NCBI GenBank assembly: GCA_035656335.1
Contig: DASRSS010000131.1
Span: 1 to 6,684 of the forward strand
Origin: DASRSS01 sp035656335
GTDB taxonomy: Bacteria; Actinomycetota; Actinomycetes; Mycobacteriales; Jatrophihabitantaceae
Reading direction: 5' to 3'
Length of the DNA: 6,684 nucleotides
Positions 5,193 to 6,684 of the stretch are shown in pieces. The notes under the pieces are model-generated. The model ran no database searches, had not been told where the DNA came from, and was given only the letters and a program-made list of their open reading frames with translations. Each line of letters begins with the position of its first letter. The stretch's first letter is position 1. The position numbers and the translations under genes are program-made.

Positions 5193-6505
5193 GAGTACAC
5201 CACCGTCCGCGTGCCGGCGACCACGAAGCCGCTACCGAGCGCATACACGCTGCTGCCCGGTGCCGGCGCGGGAACGGCGAACGTCTTGCCGGCCTTGCCG
5301 GTGCGCGAGTCGAGCAGCGCGATCCCGCCCGAGGTCGGGACGACGAACTCCGGCGCCGTCAGCGTGCCGCCGCTCGCGACCGTCGGCAGCGCGTCGGTCG
5401 CGGCGTGCCAGAGCACGGACGTCCCGGTCTCGTTGATCAGGTAGGTGGTGCCGTCCAGCCGGACGAGCTCGGCGTTCGCTGTGGCCGCCGCCTGTGGCGC
5501 GGTGCCCGACGCGGCCGCGCTGAGCGGCAGCGTGGCCAGGACCTTGCCGTGGTCCTCGGCGGCGGCGCTGAACGTGGTCAGCTTGTCGCCGCCCTTGGCC
5601 ACCGCGCTGATGACGTCGTCGGCGGACACCGGGACGGATGTGTTGCCGATCAGGTTCCAGATGATCTGGTCCGGGTTGCCCTTGTTCTTCGAGCTGTCGG
5701 TGTTCTCGCCGGTCATCGGGTCGCGCAGCAGCAGCTGCGGGCCGGCGCCGCAGAACTTCTGCGTGCCGCAGTCGGGGTTGGCGCAGTTCTGGCTGACCAG
5801 CGCGCCGGCGCTGCCGAGCACCGCGCTGTTGATCGTGCAGCCGGGCTGGCTGAACACCCAGCGGTCCAGGCCGCCATTGCCGTCGCCGGAGGTTCCGTCC
5901 GGGCTGATCGCGTAGATCACCTGCGGCGTGGTCACCATGAACGTGTCCTGGCCGACCGCGAACTGCGGCGTGCCATTCACCGGGTGACCGTCCTTGTCCA
6001 GCGTGCGGGTCCAGTGCCGCTCGCCGGTGCCCGAGTCCATCGCGGTGAGCTCGTCGCAGTTGCCGTTCAGCCGGAACACGGCGATCGTCACGCCGCCGAT
6101 CTGCGCGGCCGTGCACGTGGTGCGGTCGGTGCGCGTGTACGACCAGCGGACCTTGCCGGTCAGCGCGTCGCGTCCGACCACCGCATGCGTCGAGTAGGTG
6201 ATCACCGTGCCGCCCCAGTAGGGCGTGCCGATCGCGGTGTGATCGTCGCTCGACCAGACCTGGTTCGGGGACGAGGCCGGCGCGCCCAGCGGCACGGACG
6301 GCGCGGCGCTGGGCGCCGTGGACAGCTTCGCGTGCGAGATCTCGCCGTGCGCGTAGGCGATCTTGACGATCACGCCCGCGATGACGACGAGCACGGCCAG
6401 CAGCACGCCGTAACCGATGCGCCACTTGCGCATGCGGGCGCCGTACTCGGTCAGCGCGCGCTGGGAGCGCTCGTCGGTGGACGCGGCGGGTAGCACGCCG
6501 TCCAT
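5189..6505 (-). CDS. Membrane-anchored PQQ-like beta-propeller protein (Rv3212-like)
   Basis: This 438-residue protein has a short charged N-terminus, one membrane segment at about residues 30-50 (following RMRKWR), a Ser/Pro/Ala-rich linker (about 57-80) and a C-terminal beta-propeller. Propeller blades are marked by D-x-x-T-G-style turns: GRDALTGKVRW (111-121), AMDSGTGERHW (155-165), RDPMTGEN and LLDSRTGKAG. The anchor orientation suggests the propeller is outside the cell. It carries six cysteines (C131, C150, C223, C241, C246, C252), an even number that fits disulfides in an oxidising compartment. PQQ-like repeats do not imply PQQ binding; a scaffold or binding role is more likely, and the function is unknown. 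The neighbouring helicase tail matches the rhlE-Rv3212 order in M. tuberculosis. The ATG at 6505 is 20 bases after the helicase stop; a GTG at 6496, with AGGA 8 bases before it, is an alternative start that would lose three residues. Confidence 0.85.
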   Translation of the reverse strand: MDGVLPAASTDERSQRALTEYGARMRKWRIGYGVLLAVLVVIAGVIVKIAYAHGEISHAKLSTAPSAAPSVPLGAPASSPNQVWSSDDHTAIGTPYWGGTVITYSTHAVVGRDALTGKVRWSYTRTDRTTCTAAQIGGVTIAVFRLNGNCDELTAMDSGTGERHWTRTLDKDGHPVNGTPQFAVGQDTFMVTTPQVIYAISPDGTSGDGNGGLDRWVFSQPGCTINSAVLGSAGALVSQNCANPDCGTQKFCGAGPQLLLRDPMTGENTDSSKNKGNPDQIIWNLIGNTSVPVSADDVISAVAKGGDKLTTFSAAAEDHGKVLATLPLSAAASGTAPQAAATANAELVRLDGTTYLINETGTSVLWHAATDALPTVASGGTLTAPEFVVPTSGGIALLDSRTGKAGKTFAVPAPAPGSSVYALGSGFVVAGTRTVVYS

Positions 6506-6525
6506 CCTGGCCTATCGAGCCGGGA

Positions 6526-6684
6526 TTACTCCGTGCCGGGGCCGGGCGTGTTCGTCCCGCCCGCAGAGGCCGAGCCCGACGGGCGGCGCCGCCGCCGGCG
6601 CGGACGCGAGGACCGGCTGCCCTCGCCGCTCGGTGCGCTCGCCTCGGGCGCGGACTCCGCCGGCGCGCCGTCGGCCGAGACCGG
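6526..6684 (-). CDS. C-terminal tail of a probable DEAD-box RNA helicase (5' end outside window)
   Basis: On the minus strand the frame is open from the window edge to a TAA at 6528-6526, giving the last 52 residues of a protein. They are low-complexity: an acidic/Ala/Ser/Pro stretch, then a basic SSRPRRRRRP cluster, then a Gly/Ser/Thr tail ending in GPGTE. Tails of this kind are typical of actinobacterial RhlE-like DEAD-box helicases and help bind RNA. No helicase core motif is inside the window, so the identity rests on the tail style and on the following PQQ-like gene, the order seen for rhlE-Rv3212. It could instead be another protein with an RNA-binding tail. It is probably the upstream cistron of the minus-strand operon, with 20 bases to the next start and no terminator in the gap. 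Confidence 0.5.
   Translation of the reverse strand, partial: PVSADGAPAESAPEASAPSGEGSRSSRPRRRRRRPSGSASAGGTNTPGPGTE

Noticed and set aside
5159..6493. 444-codon open frame antisense to the PQQ-like gene
   Set aside because: Low-complexity Arg/Gly/Ala/Val composition with no domain, while the opposite strand carries clear propeller repeats and a membrane anchor.
6555..6630. Arginine-rich stretch as a separate small basic peptide gene
   Set aside because: It is continuous in frame with the window edge and ends in a stop 20 bases before the next gene, so it is better read as the tail of a larger upstream gene.

Overview
The window is very GC-rich and densely coding, with GC-ending codons, GTG starts, 4-base start/stop overlaps and TANNNT-type -10 elements. 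This points to a high-GC actinobacterium (Actinomycetota). A putative DEAD-box helicase tail followed at once by a membrane-anchored PQQ-type beta-propeller protein recalls the rhlE (Rv3211)/Rv3212 pair of Mycobacterium tuberculosis. A relative in the Mycobacteriales/Pseudonocardiales is therefore plausible, but the species cannot be named from this sequence.

Layout: (1) 2-1411, plus strand, the C-terminal part of an FtsX/MacB-type ABC transporter permease whose start lies outside the window. (2) 1416-1814, minus strand, a small MutT-like NUDIX hydrolase, tail-to-tail with the permease and separated by only 4 bases. (3) 1815-1837, a very short divergent promoter region in which two back-to-back -10 elements share a central TA; both flanking genes appear to be leaderless. 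(4) 1838-2695, plus strand, a PHP-domain phosphoesterase of the YciV/TrpH (RNase AM) type, coupled by ATGA to (5) 2692-3528, plus strand, a stand-alone RecB/Cas4-type PD-(D/E)XK nuclease with an apparent four-cysteine Fe-S site. (6) A minus-strand operon read from right to left: helicase C-terminus (6684-6526, partial), PQQ-like beta-propeller membrane protein (6505-5189), alpha/beta hydrolase (5192-4308) and MpaB/DUF2236-type oxygenase (4303-3497). The last gene runs 32 bases into the end of the nuclease gene.

Functionally, the left half carries nucleotide and nucleic-acid processing enzymes: NUDIX, PHP and PD-(D/E)XK. The right half is a conserved-looking operon joining an RNA helicase to an exported beta-propeller and two possible lipid or small-molecule enzymes. 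No stretch over 300 bases lacks a gene, and no tRNA, rRNA, CRISPR array, transposase or factor-independent terminator was seen.

Two features stand out. One is the symmetric leaderless divergent promoter at 1821-1830. The other is a 45-base palindromic GC-rich element at 4934-4978, sitting in frame inside the hydrolase gene. It adds a Pro/Gly/Ala segment of about 15 residues and breaks the local codon bias, so it looks like a small mobile or REP-like repeat absorbed into a protein.
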